Part shown: positions 22,038-32,201 of the stretch, piece by piece | Position numbering within the stretch: the stretch's first letter is position 1 | How the letters are laid out: the number at the start of each line of letters is the position of its first letter | Source: Balamuthia mandrillaris | Lineage: Eukaryota; Discosea; Longamoebia; Balamuthiidae | Assembly: GCA_031835245.1 (NCBI GenBank) | Contig: JAVKOQ010000317.1 | Location: forward strand, 1-59,808 | Reading direction: 5' to 3' | DNA length: 59,808 nt | Notes under the pieces: generated by a model | Database searches by the model: none | What the model saw: the letters and a program-made list of their open reading frames with translations, nothing else | What the model was told of the DNA's origin: nothing | Position numbers and translations under genes: made by a program

Positions 22038-23975
22038 TTACAGGCGACGTATATCGAGCGTGTAAATAGGGTGAACGTAGTCCGGAATGAAGCCACCGCA
22101 GATGACTATCGTATGCCCGTTCGGTAATAGACTGGCGGCTGCTCCGCTGCGGAGAACTGGATGTAACTGGCCCAACACCTTCTTTGATGGGCTGCTCCAG
22201 CTATGATCGTCTAGAAGGTTGAAAAAAAAAGGAGCAAAAGCGTGTAAGCGAGAGATCGAAGAAAGAAGAAAAGAGAAACGGAAGAAGGAAAAAGGGAGAG
22301 AGAAGAATGAAGAGGAAAGACCTGAATGAAAGAAAAACATGTCTTTGTGCGTAATGTCGTTGCTGAACCCGCCAATCAATAGACCTTGTTTATGGCCAAT
22401 GCTAAGCATCAAATGTCTACAACGTGGAGAGGGAGCTGGTCCTTTACATGGTCCCACTCTTGTCCAACTCATTCTCTCTTTTTTAGATATGGCCTATTTG
22501 TTAACAAATAGGGGAAGAAAGGAAGAAAGAATGGAAGAACGAAGCGAGGCAGAAGAAGGAGGAGGAGGAGAAGAAGAAGAAGAAGAAGAAGAAGAAGAAG
22601 AAGAAGAACAAGAAGAACAAGAAGAAAAAGAACAAGAAGAAGAAGAACAAGAACAAGAAGAACAAGAAGAACAAGAACAAGAAGAAGAAAAGAGTTACAA
22701 AACAAACAAAGGCGTCTGTTTGTGTAACACACACAAAAATGAACAAAAAGAAGAAGAAGAAGAAGAAGAAGAAGAACAAGAAGAACAAGAAGAACAAGAA
22801 GAAGAAGAAGAACAAGAACAAGAAGAAGAACAACAACAACATAAGACAACAACAACAACAACAACAAGAAAGAAGAAAGAAGAAAGAAGAAAGAAGCAAA
22901 CCAAGATGAAAGAAATAAGCATCATTGAGGCCATTGGGATCACCATCATAACCACCAAAGACAAACAAGGAAGAAGGATTCTCTTCCAAAGGAATCATCG
23001 TATGCCATCGACGAGGTGAAGGGTGGTCCAAAGCCTCGTGCGTTTGTTGCCGCTTTGTTGTTCGTTTGCCAGAAGATGCGGAAGAAGATGCTCCACTAAA
23101 ACGAGTTTGTTGCCATTTTTGTGTTTCTGTTTGCAGTCTTATCAGAAAAGAAAGACAGAAGGAAAGAGAAGAGCGTATAAAAGAACGGGACAAAAGGCAG
23201 ACCCAAGTTGAACGTCAGAACATCGTTTAGCGGTCCTCTATCGTTCCATCCGGCATGCACGAACAACAGGTTATCCTTTCTGTAAGAGCAATGCCAACGA
23301 CGATCCAGGTCCTCCACCACATTCTTGTAGGACAAACTTTCTGTCTGAAAGTTTTCTTCATCTTTTTTTTTTTTTTGAAAAAACAACAAACAATAAAATG
23401 TACATTAACAAAGCAAATAAAACAGAAAGAGAAACAAAAGCAAACCAGAAGAGAGATCTATCATTTGAAAGTCGGACAGCACGTTGTGCTGAGAGTCGTA
23501 TCCGCCATAGATGCACAGCCTATCGTTCCAAAGGAAGCTAGCATGCCCTGCTCTTCCTTTTATCTGTTCTACCTTCACTTTGTTTTTCGTTTTGTTCATA
23601 ACAAAATATATAACATACAATTTTAAAAAAATTAGAAAATAATAAATAAATAAAAATGATAAGAAAAAAATACATAATAAAAAACGAAAAATAAATACCT
23701 TTTTTAAAACTTATTTCTTTCTGTTCCTCAGCAAAAGCACAAATGTCGTCTATAATAGCCAACTCGTTGGTTCTCTCACGTCCGTTATATCCGCCAAACA
23801 ATAGCAAACGCCCTCCGTCGCCTCGCTCTTTGTTCGTGCCCTCAACAAAGTCGCAACTATGACCGCCGGTATAGAAACCCGGTTTTAACCAATTCTCTTC
23901 TTCCTGTTGGGCTTCTGCTCTCAGTTGAAAAATGGGTTGACAGTCAAACGAATAAGAGGAACAAGGCCCTTCCAT
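22038..23975 (-). CDS. kelch-repeat protein
   Basis: Six exons: 23975-23699, 23577-23446, 23361-23203, 23126-22902, 22477-22322, 22210-22038 (373 aa, in phase). Kelch blades with the GG doublet: RLLLFGGYNGRERTNELAII, GRAGHASFLWNDRLCIYGGYD, HAGWNDRGPLNDVLTF (AG variant), SPRRWHTMIP with FVFGGYDGDPNGLNDAYFF, SPRCRHLMLS with LLIGGFSND, and VICGGFIPDYVHPIYTLDI. A six-blade propeller is likely, with each intron falling near a blade border. No BTB or other partner domain is seen. Intron 4 (22478-22901) is a GAA/CAA array. Confidence 0.88.
22556..22880. repeat. GAA/GAACAA microsatellite in kelch intron
   Basis: Compound GAA, GAACAA and CAA units in intron 4 of the minus-strand kelch gene; the sense strand is TTC/TTGTTC. 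Exon-like false frames in it are pure Glu/Gln or Leu/Phe. Confidence 0.95.
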
Positions 23976-24206
23976 GTTTCTTCAACACAAAGAAAGTTGG
24001 TGACGAGAACAGGGCTTTGGCTTTTCTCTTTTGTGTTTTTGTTTTTGCTTCTAGTTCATTTTCTTGGTAATACTTCTTATTTCGCGGAATGTCGCATTCT
24101 ATCGATATTTTTGTGGTTTTTATCGCTCAAATATCATGTCGTCACGAAATAAACACAAACAATTATCGAAATAATTCAATAATTCTTCTACATTTTCGAA
24201 AAAAAT
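23976..24206. promoter_or_regulatory. kelch promoter region with ATGTCGTCACGA motif
   Basis: Between the SDR gene's stop and the kelch gene's start, both minus. ATCATGTCGTCACGAAAT at 24133-24150 is the inverse complement of the TCGTGACGACATG motif found before the dehydratase and the phosphatase genes, about 160 bp upstream of the kelch ATG. Confidence 0.4.
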
Positions 24207-24812
24207 TCACTTGTCTTTCTTGCCTTCTCCTCCCCCTGCCGACGAGGAAGAACCGCCGCCGCTGCTTCTTCCTCCAACAGCCCAATTGCTTCCTCTCCCC
24301 TTGAACTTGTCCATGGAGCCATTGATGCCCAACAGGTCCATGCCCCAGTCGAACAGCCACGTCGGCAGCAGGAAGCGAAACAGGGAGATCCAGCCAATCA
24401 GCCTTGGCATGAACAGAACGGCTTTGTCCTTCTTCACCGCCCCAAAGATCTGCAGAGCGACGTACTCCGGCTCCAAGATGGGCAGCAGGAAAGGGAACCT
24501 CGTCTTGGCTCCCTCGAACATGCCGGTGTTGATGTAGAAGGGACACACGACAGTGGTCTTGATGGTGCCGTACAGGCCCATGCTCTGGAGCTCGAGGCGA
24601 AGGCTCTCGTCAAAGCCGACGGCCGCCCATTTGGAGGCGCAGTAGTCTGCCAGCCCGTTCACGCCAGTAAGACCTGCTGCTGACGCTATGCTTACAATGT
24701 GGCCCTGTTTTGTTTTGTTTTATGAATGTTAGAGTGCTTGTGAGCAAAAGCAAAACGCAGGAGAACACAACAAAGCGAAGAAAGAGAGAAAGAGAAGACG
24801 AGAAGGAGAGCG

Positions 24813-24884
<72 letters not shown>

Positions 24885-25758
24885 CAAGAGAGCAAGAGCG
24901 TGAGAGAGAACGAAATAAAATAAAACAGAGAAAGAAGAGTAAGAGTGAGAAGTGAACCTGTTTGCGTTCAATCATCTCAGGAAGGAACGACTTGACGGTC
25001 CACATGTGAGCCATCACGTTAACGTCCATCGTTCGGACGATCTGCTCGTCCGAGCACTCCAGAAACCTCCTTCCGGAGACTATTCCAGCGTTGTTGATGA
25101 GGACGTCCACGGGTCCGACCTCCTCTTTGACCTGCTTGGCGGTATCGTAGATGGCCTCCCGTTGACAGAGATCCACTTTGTAGCAGTGAACTTGCGCTGT
25201 TTTATTTGGTTGGGTAAGAAGAGGAGAAGAGAGCAGACAAGAAGCACAGAAGAACAAGAACAAGAAGAACAAGAACAAGAACGAGAACAAGAACAAGAAC
25301 AAGAACAAGAACAAGAACAAGAACAAGAACAAGAACAAGAACGAGAGAAGAGTATAAAGAAGACTCATAGATACAAGAGAGAGAAGCAGAGAAGCAGAGA
25401 AGAGAAGCAGAGCAGTAGAGTAGCAAAGCAGCAGAACAGCACAGAAACACAGAAGCAGAGAAAACGAAGAACGAGAGAAGAAAGAACTCCAACAGAAGAA
25501 ACAACCAGAAGAAAACCAACAACCACGAAAACAAGAGAGCGAGAACAACAAAAAAAAAAATAGTGCAGGTAAGAAAGCAGGCAGCGCACCGTCTTTGCTC
25601 TCGTCGGCGATCTGCCCGGCGGTTTCCTTCATGAGGTGCTCCTGTATGTCCCAAATGACAACAATGGCACCCTCCCCGGCGAAGTGCTTGCACAGCAGGC
25701 GCCCGATGCCGCTGCCCCCGCCCGTCACCAACACCACTTTACCGGCCAAGTCCTTCAT
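24207..25758 (-). CDS. membrane short-chain dehydrogenase/reductase (SDR16C-like)
   Basis: Three exons: 25758-25590, 25196-24958, 24704-24207 (301 aa, in phase). Classical SDR motifs: VLVTGGGSGIGRLL (TGxxxGIG), a WDIQ cofactor-selecting segment suggesting NAD, VLINNAGIVSG (NNAG), VNVMAHMWTVKSFLPEM, IVSIASAAGLTG, and YCASK catalytic pair. The C-terminal hydrophobic stretch LIGWISLFRFLLPTWLFDWG resembles the membrane-bound RDH10/17beta-HSD11 group that oxidises retinoids or steroids. The Gly/Ser/Lys tail ends GEGKKDK, a dilysine-like ER signal. Substrate is unknown. Confidence 0.9.
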
Positions 25759-25762
25759 TGGT

Positions 25763-25813
<51 letters not shown>

Positions 25814-26108
25814 TTTGTCCGTGTTTTCGTGTTTGTTTAAAAGTTTTTGTTTTTGTATTTATTATTTATTTTGTTATTTATAAAAATTTTTAAAATTGGT
25901 TCCGCGGAGAATTATCATTAATTAAACAAGTATTAAAGCCTATTATATAACACTTTTTTGTTTTATAAAGATAAGTTATTGTTGCTTTTGAGACCGCTTG
26001 AACAGGTTCCATTCTTTGTCTCAAAAAGTGCCGTCCTTCCACAAGTCGGTTTTTTTTTATTCATGCCAGGTTACACCATGAGGCGTTCTACCCGCAGGCA
26101 CAACGCGT
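25759..26108. other. intergenic: GA leader of the SDR gene, AT-rich spacer
   Basis: 350 bp between the SDR start and the F-box/ankyrin stop (26109). CT repeats at 25768-25811 are (GA)n on the SDR sense strand, directly before its ATG. The rest is AT-rich and I see no gene. Confidence 0.6.
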
Positions 26109-28022
26109 TCAGTATGTTCTTTCCCACTCTGTCATGCAGTCACGTAACAGATGATCGGGGTGGAAGGGGGTCTCTGGTGAAGGAGGGTTCGCTGATGAAA
26201 AGGTGCGAGCCATAACGTGTTCAAAGAGAACATCATGAAGGGCTTGCAGCAGTGTCAACTTGGTTTGAGGTAGTCCATTGCTGGACCCCAAAACTCTGCC
26301 CAATAAGCCATGAAGAGTAAACACATCCAACCTCCCTTCAAACATCTCGGGAAACATGCGGCGCAGCTCGTCCTCCAGTTTCAATTCTTCAAGCATCTCT
26401 TGTTCCTTTTTTTCTTGGTTTCTTTTTCGTTTTTTTGATACTCGCGAGTTTTCTACCTTCTCTTTTGTTTCTTCTTTTTCTTCATTGTCCTCTTCTTCTT
26501 GTTCTTGTTCTTCTTCTTCTTCTTCTTCTTCATTTGTTCGCTTTTGTTTGGCATCCTTTTTTTGTGTTGCTGCTTCTTTCCTTGGTGGATTCCTCAACAA
26601 GGAAAGTATCTCCTTGAATCCACAGCGTTTAGCATAATACACTAGCTCGCTAAGGGTAGTATCTTCACAAGCTGCGCCATGCCACAACATAAATCTCACC
26701 TTTTCAACGTCATCCATCTTCACGGCAGAGATGATGTCCAGCTGGCTAGGAGAGAATCCGTGTGAGAAAAGGCATTCCATGATAGCGTTGCTCTTTGTGT
26801 TAGCTGCATAACTGAGCGCCTTGCTCTTTTTCCAATCCGGCATTACCAAACCTCCTTCAAATAAAGCATCCAAAACTTCCACTACCCTGACTTCGTGGGC
26901 GTGTGAGCTTCCTGCCTCCACCTGGATGAGCGAGGACAGTGAGAAGTGAACCAGAAAACAACAGCACAGAACTGGTACCAGCGGTCGCAATGCACATTGA
27001 ATCAAACTCGTGGCGTCAGTTACCACTCCTAATGTGCAGCAATCCCTCATATTCAAGTCATAGAAAGGAACCAACAGCCTTACAATGTTAGCGTGGGTAC
27101 TACGAATCGCCTCGTCCAAAGCTTTTTATCAACATGTAAAAAAGGCGTTGAATAAAAACAAAAACATGAAGAACAACAAGAACAGAAGAAGAAGAAGAAG
27201 AAGAAGAAGAAGAAGAAGAAGAAGAAGAAGAACAAGAACAAGAAGAAGAAGAAGAACAATAAGCAAAGAATCTTGAAAGGAAACGGAGAACAGGTCTGTT
27301 GTACCACAACCGAATGTGAACGCTTCACGAAAATGCCGCACTGGTTCATTGGCTGCTTCAAGCAAACAACGTACCACGCCCTCATGCCCCCTGTTAGCTG
27401 CATAAGCCAACGGAGTGCCCTCACACCCCAACAATTTGTACAACGATAGGACATCATTCATGATGTGCGCACTCCAGGGGCATTTGCCTTCCAATAAGAG
27501 CTCTTCTAAAAAAGTATGGCAGCCTGTCTTGGCTGCCTCGCAAAGAACTCTCTTGGCAAGCAACCCATCCGTGAGTAGGTTCGGGTTTTTGCGAAGCAGT
27601 CCATGAAACAAAACAGGACAACCACGTTTAGCAGCCACCAAGGCTTTTCCAGACGCAGAATCTGAGAAGCCGAGCCTTGTCGGGTTACGAACAGCCAGCA
27701 TGGTCTTCACGAAGCTCTCTCTCCACCCATCCACAGGGAAAGGAGGGCATGGAGCTCCTGTTTTTTTGGAACACGGCGCATCAGAGCAAGCAAACAACGA
27801 AGAGAAAGAAAAGAGAGGACAAGAACGACAAGGAGAGAAAAAGAGAGAAGAAGGAAAGGAACCGCCGAGGTGTTCATCATGCCAACGACGCCATAAGCTG
27901 CGGTCTTGGACCAAGTTGTTCCACGCTTTGCAGACCAGCATCACCATAGCCACGTCTTTGAACGGGTCCAACCGGGAGAACACATCCAACAGCACTTCTT
28001 CCAGCATATACGACCAATCCAT
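26109..28022 (-). CDS. F-box/ankyrin-repeat protein, copy A
   Basis: Four exons: 28022-27863, 27757-27305, 27121-26979, 26921-26109 (522 aa, in phase). N-terminal F-box: LEEVLLDVFSRLDPFKDVAM then VCKAWNNLVQDRSLW. Ankyrin-like repeats follow: GKALVAAKRGCPVLFHGLL, VLCEAAKTGCHTFLEELL, TPLAYAANRGHEGVVRCLL, LDEAIRSTHANIVRLLVPF, LSYAANTKSNAIMECLFSHG, and VKMDDVEKVRFMLWHGA. The C-terminus has a Glu/Lys-rich low-complexity segment and a helical tail. Likely an SCF substrate adaptor (known role of the F-box). Exon lengths and sequence match the neighbour copy at 28146-30002. Intron 3 is only 57 nt. Confidence 0.85.
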
Positions 28023-28145
28023 CCTCGTTTTCTCTCTTTTTGTAATTAACTAACATGGCGGCAACCATATCTCGTGATTCGTTGGTCTGACAAGCATCGT
28101 GGGCGTGTTCTTCTGTAATAGCTCCTGTCTTGGTAGAAGGAGAAG

Positions 28146-29747
28146 TTAAACCACACCCATTGAGAGTCTTAGGAGGGCTTGAATTCGCTGTCGCGGGAGG
28201 GACGGAGAGATGAACGAAAAGCGAGAAAAGAACAGAAGCCAATGTGTTATGTATATTATAATAGCGTTTTTGTTCACTTCCGCTGAAGAATTTGTTCGGA
28301 GAGAACATCTCGCAGAGCTTGCAGCAGCTCCAACTTGGTTTGAGGAAGACCCTTTCTGGTCCCCAACACTTTTGCTCAACAATCTCCGAAGGGTAAGCAC
28401 ATCCAGCCCTTTCACTTCTTCAAACATATTTGGATAGGTTTCTCGCAGCTCCTTCTCTAGTTCCTTTTCTTGGTTTCTTATTTGCTTCTTTGACAATGGT
28501 GGCTTTGCTTCTACCTGCTTTTTGTTTTCTACCTTCTCTTTTGTGTCTTCTGCTTCTTCATGTTCTTCTTCTCCTCCTCCTCCTTTGGTCTGCTTCTGTT
28601 TGAGTTGGGCTTCTGTTTCTTCTTTTCTTGGTGGCTTCCTCAACAAAGAGAGCATCTCCTTGAAGAGATATTGTTTGGCATGATAACGAAGTGTTGCATC
28701 TTCGCAAGATGCGCCATGCCACAACATGAATCTCACCTTCTCAACGTCATTCATCTTCACATCGTTGGTAATGTCGAGCTCGTCAGGCGAGCACCCATGT
28801 GAGAAAAGGCATCGCATTACAGCGTTGCTATTTGTGTCGGCTGCATAGCTAAGCGCCTCGGTCCTTTCCCTATCGCACAATACCAACCCTCCCTCGAACA
28901 AAGTGTTCAAGACTTCTAGCACACGCACTTTAATGCTTTCGCGGGTGTGTGAGCTTGCAGCTGCTTCCACCTGAAGAAAGGCAGAAGATAGAAGCAAGAA
29001 GAATGATGAATGAACGAGAGGAATGACACTGCCAACGAGCAAAGAACTCGTACCAGCGGTTGCACCGCATGTTTTATCACATTTGCAGTATTCCTGTGGG
29101 CCACTCTCCGGCTAGTGGTGCTCGTGCAATTGCACGTGTTCAAGTCGTAGAAAGGAACGAGCAGCCTTACTGCGCCTGAATGAGCACCTTTGACCGCTTC
29201 CTCCAAAGCTTTTTGGTACAGCAAGTTAAGGATGTAACAAAGAAAAACCAAAACAAAAAACAATAGTACCGCAGGAAGAAGTGATACGAGCAGGGTACAT
29301 TCCCTCCACCCCAGCAGCTGTGGCAGCATTAAGCAAACAACGCACCACACCGTCGTGCCCTTCTTTAGCTGCATGAGCTAACGGAGAATCGTAATGCTCT
29401 AACATGCCAGGCAGGGTAAGCATCTTCATTATCATGACGGCGCTCCATGGGCACTCTCCGTCGAAGTAAACTTGTTGGATGAAAGCATGGTGGCCATTCA
29501 TGGCTGCCTCGCAAAGAATCGTCTTTGCTACGAACTCATCCGTGAGCAGGCTCTGGTTTTGGCGAAGCAGCCGGCGAAACAAAATGGTATGACCCCGTTG
29601 AGCGGCCACCAGTACAGAGTTTGGGAAGCAGAACTTTGTGGCCTTGCACTTTGTAGGAACAGCCAGCATGGTCTTCACGAAGCTCTCTCGCCATCCATCC
29701 GCAGGGCATGGAACCCCTGTTTATTATTTGTTTGTTTATGAGATAAA

Positions 29748-29783
<36 letters not shown>

Positions 29784-30002
29784 AACATCAGCGATGACAA
29801 AAACGACAAGGAAAGCGAAGAGAGAAGAAAGAAAAATGGAACCGCCGAGGTGTTCTTCATGCCAACGACGCCACAGCGTGCGGTCTTGGGCCAAGTTGTT
29901 CCACGCTTTGCAGACCAGCATCACCGGAGCCACGTCTTTGAACGGGTTCAGCCGGGAGAACACATCCAACAGCACTTCAGCCGTCAGATCAGACCAATCC
30001 AT
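28146..30002 (-). CDS. F-box/ankyrin-repeat protein, copy B (altered C-terminus)
   Basis: Four exons: 30002-29843, 29716-29270, 29208-29054, 28970-28146 (528 aa, in phase). F-box: LTAEVLLDVFSRLNPFKDVA then VCKAWNNLAQDRTLW. Ankyrin-like repeats mirror copy A: SVLVAAQRGHTILFRRLL, SPLAHAAKEGHDGVVRCLL, ALEEAVKGAHSGAVRLLVPF. One extra base in a four-A sense-strand run (28370-28373) shifts the frame relative to copy A. If read in copy A's frame, the tail would be KVLGTRKGLPQTKLELLQAL and stop at 28274. As read, the last 75 or so residues differ and end in a hydrophobic stretch. A sequencing slip or real divergence are both possible. Confidence 0.8.
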
Positions 30003-30073
30003 CCTGCTCCTTTCGTTTCTGTTTATTTAATAAAAAAATAATTTCTTGGAAACAAAAAGACTTTGTGAGGGAG

Positions 30074-30948
30074 ATGGAAGAACTTGCTGAAGAAGTGGTG
30101 GTTGTGCACGTTTTCAGCCGCTTGGAAGTGAAGGACCTTCTATCCCTGTCTTTGGTTTCCACCACCTTCAAACGCTTAGCCGGTGATTTCATGTAGGGTT
30201 TCATATTTTAAAAAAATACGTTCGGGTTCGGCAGTAACACTGTTTTCTCTTTTTTCTTTTTCTCTTCTCTCTTCTCTTTCTTTTTTTTTTTTTGTCCTCT
30301 TCTTCGTTGTTTGTGGTTCTTCAGTTTGTGGAAACGGTTGTTGCTGAAACATTTCGGACCAGCCTGGAAGGACTATCAGCCAACCAAAGATGTGCAGACC
30401 GGGATGGTGGATTGGAGGCTGGAGTTTCTCCTTCATATGCTCATCCAAACGCAAATGTGCCCTCCTGGCGGCTACCTCTTTCATGCTGCACCGGTGAAAG
30501 AGGTTTGCCACCACTGCTTCAACACTATCGGTATGCACTGTCCGCTTTCTTCTCTTTGTATCTTTAAAATTGTTAACCATCTTTGTTTTCTCTCTTCTTC
30601 AAAGAAAAGGGAACTCTCATCCGAGTGCACAACCAAACAGCGCAGCACAGTTTGGGATATGAGCACGCCTCCTGCGTCCTGCAACGAGACTTCCCTTTTC
30701 CTTCCACCCTCGCCTCCCCTAACGGCTTGGAAGCACCGCCCTGGCAGAGGAGAGGCCTCAAAGACATGCGCTTCGGCAAAGCGAAATCCTACACTGCCCA
30801 ACAACAGATAGCCCTTTGGGTCGTGCGGGGCATGCGGGATGAGGACATTCCTTCCGTGCTTGGTCCCGCTTCTGCCCGTGTGGTTGGTGAGTTAACTTTG
30901 CTGCAGTGGAATGCACCAAGCAAAAGTGTTTCGGGACGACATGATTAA
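30074..30948 (+). CDS. F-box protein with Cys/His-rich segment
   Basis: Three exons: 30074-30192, 30325-30530, 30605-30948 (222 aa, in phase). The F-box is EEVVVVHVFSRLEVKDLLSL then VSTTFKRLAGDFILWKRLL, split by intron 1. Residues about 95-140 hold CHHC and YEHASC, a C-x2-C ... H-x2-C set that could bind one zinc. The tail QIALWVVRGMRDEDIPSVLG is helical. I end the gene at the TAA at 30946-30948. A GTGAGT donor at 30887 could instead splice onward, but only into an implausible frame of the next gene, and the intervening 52 bp look like a promoter. Confidence 0.65.
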
Positions 30949-30986
30949 TTGCCATGACGACATGATAAATTTATCGTGACGACATG
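30935..30986 (+). promoter_or_regulatory. three phased GACGACATG motifs upstream of the phosphatase
   Basis: GACGACATG occurs at 30935, 30956 and 30978, spaced 21 and 22 bp, i.e. two DNA turns. The last is TCGTGACGACATGAAAT, 15 bp before the phosphatase ATG (31001). The first overlaps the stop codon of the F-box gene. Confidence 0.5.
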
Positions 30987-31000
30987 AAATATTTTTGGTA

Positions 31001-32169
31001 ATGTCTCTTTTGCAGAAACAGAGCGAGATGAAACAGCGGAAGCAACAAGCCGCCACCAAGGGCAAGAGGAAGGAGAAGGCGACGGGCGCCGCGGCCCCGC
31101 AACCACAACTTGGCCAACAACCGCATGGATACCGACCCTCCTGCGTGGAGGGAGAGGAAGAATTGCCCGTGGCCACTTGGGAGGAGATCGATCTGGCCGA
31201 GATGAAAGGACCGACGGATTGGAGCAATTGGGCCGTAAAAGACAGTTTGTAGGTTGGAGCATACCCCAAAAAAATAGCTCTTCTTTCCTCTATACTTGAA
31301 CAAGGTCTGTGGTTTGTTCTTATTCCTCTCCCGCTTTTCTTTTCTTTATTTTAGTTCGGAAGTGTAACTATAAATGTCAAGGCATAACCCGGTTCGTTTG
31401 TTTGATGACGGACAAGGAGTTAGAGAGACAAGGCACTCTCTATTATTACAGAGCAAAGCAAATGTTGGAAGAAAATCCAAAGGCCTTTGCTCAACGCTCT
31501 GACGACCTTCAATATGTCCATTTTCCAATCTACGGTACTTTTCTCTTCTTTTCTCTTTATTTCGTTCTCTCGTTCTCTGCTTCTCTTCTCTCTTCTCTAT
31601 TCTCTCCTTCTCCTCTTTCTGTCCGTTTCTCGCTCCTCTTCTCACTTTCGTCGTTCTTCTCTTCTGTGCTTGGTTCTTCATTTGCTTCATCTGTGTTGCT
31701 TTCAACAAATCAACGAAACAGATAGAGGAGTAGCCGATGACGAGGTGGTGATCTCTCTGGTGAACGATTTGCGGCGGTGGATGCACAACGGAGAGAAGAT
31801 CTACCTTCATTGTCGGTAAAGTGTTGTCCGTTACTTTCTTCAGTTGCTTCATCTCTCTAACGGCATTTTTCATCGATTCTACAGAGGAGGCCATGGACGC
31901 ACCGGCACCATTGTTTCTATTCTCTTTGGTTCTTCTGTCTTCTGTCTTCTTCTTGTTCTGCTTTTTCTCATTCATTCTGTCTTCTTCTTTCTTCTTCCTT
32001 TCTTCCAAAAGGAAAACATTACGGTCTCTCTCCACAAGAAGCAATGGACTTGTGCCAACGCTATCACGACACAAGAGAAGACGTCTCCTCGAACGCTGCC
32101 GCCAACTTTCGTTCTCCAGAGTCTAATCCTCAACGAAGTCAAGTCTTTCGCATTCTTTCTTCCACTTGA
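31001..32169 (+). CDS. dual-specificity/tyrosine phosphatase-like protein
   Basis: Five exons: 31001-31244, 31355-31534, 31722-31815, 31885-31928, 32012-32169 (239 aa, in phase). The catalytic loop is HCRGGHGRTGTI, formed across the intron-3 junction, fitting CX5R with Cys and Arg both present. Upstream lie WSNWAVKD, ITRFVCLMTDKE and YVHFPIYDRGVADDEVV; this last stretch is the general-acid region and has an Asp. The first 60 residues are a Lys/Gln-rich disordered leader. Fold and loop place it with Cys-based phosphatases of the DSP type. Substrate is unknown. Converges on the surface-protein gene with 32 bp between stops. Confidence 0.85.
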
Positions 32170-32201
32170 ATATATAAATAAACTTTACTTCTCTCTTGCC
32201 T

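Noticed and set aside
30883-31018. Intron joining the F-box gene to the phosphatase exon
   Set aside because: The strong donor gives a wrong frame, and the segment carries three phased promoter motifs and an ATG at its end.
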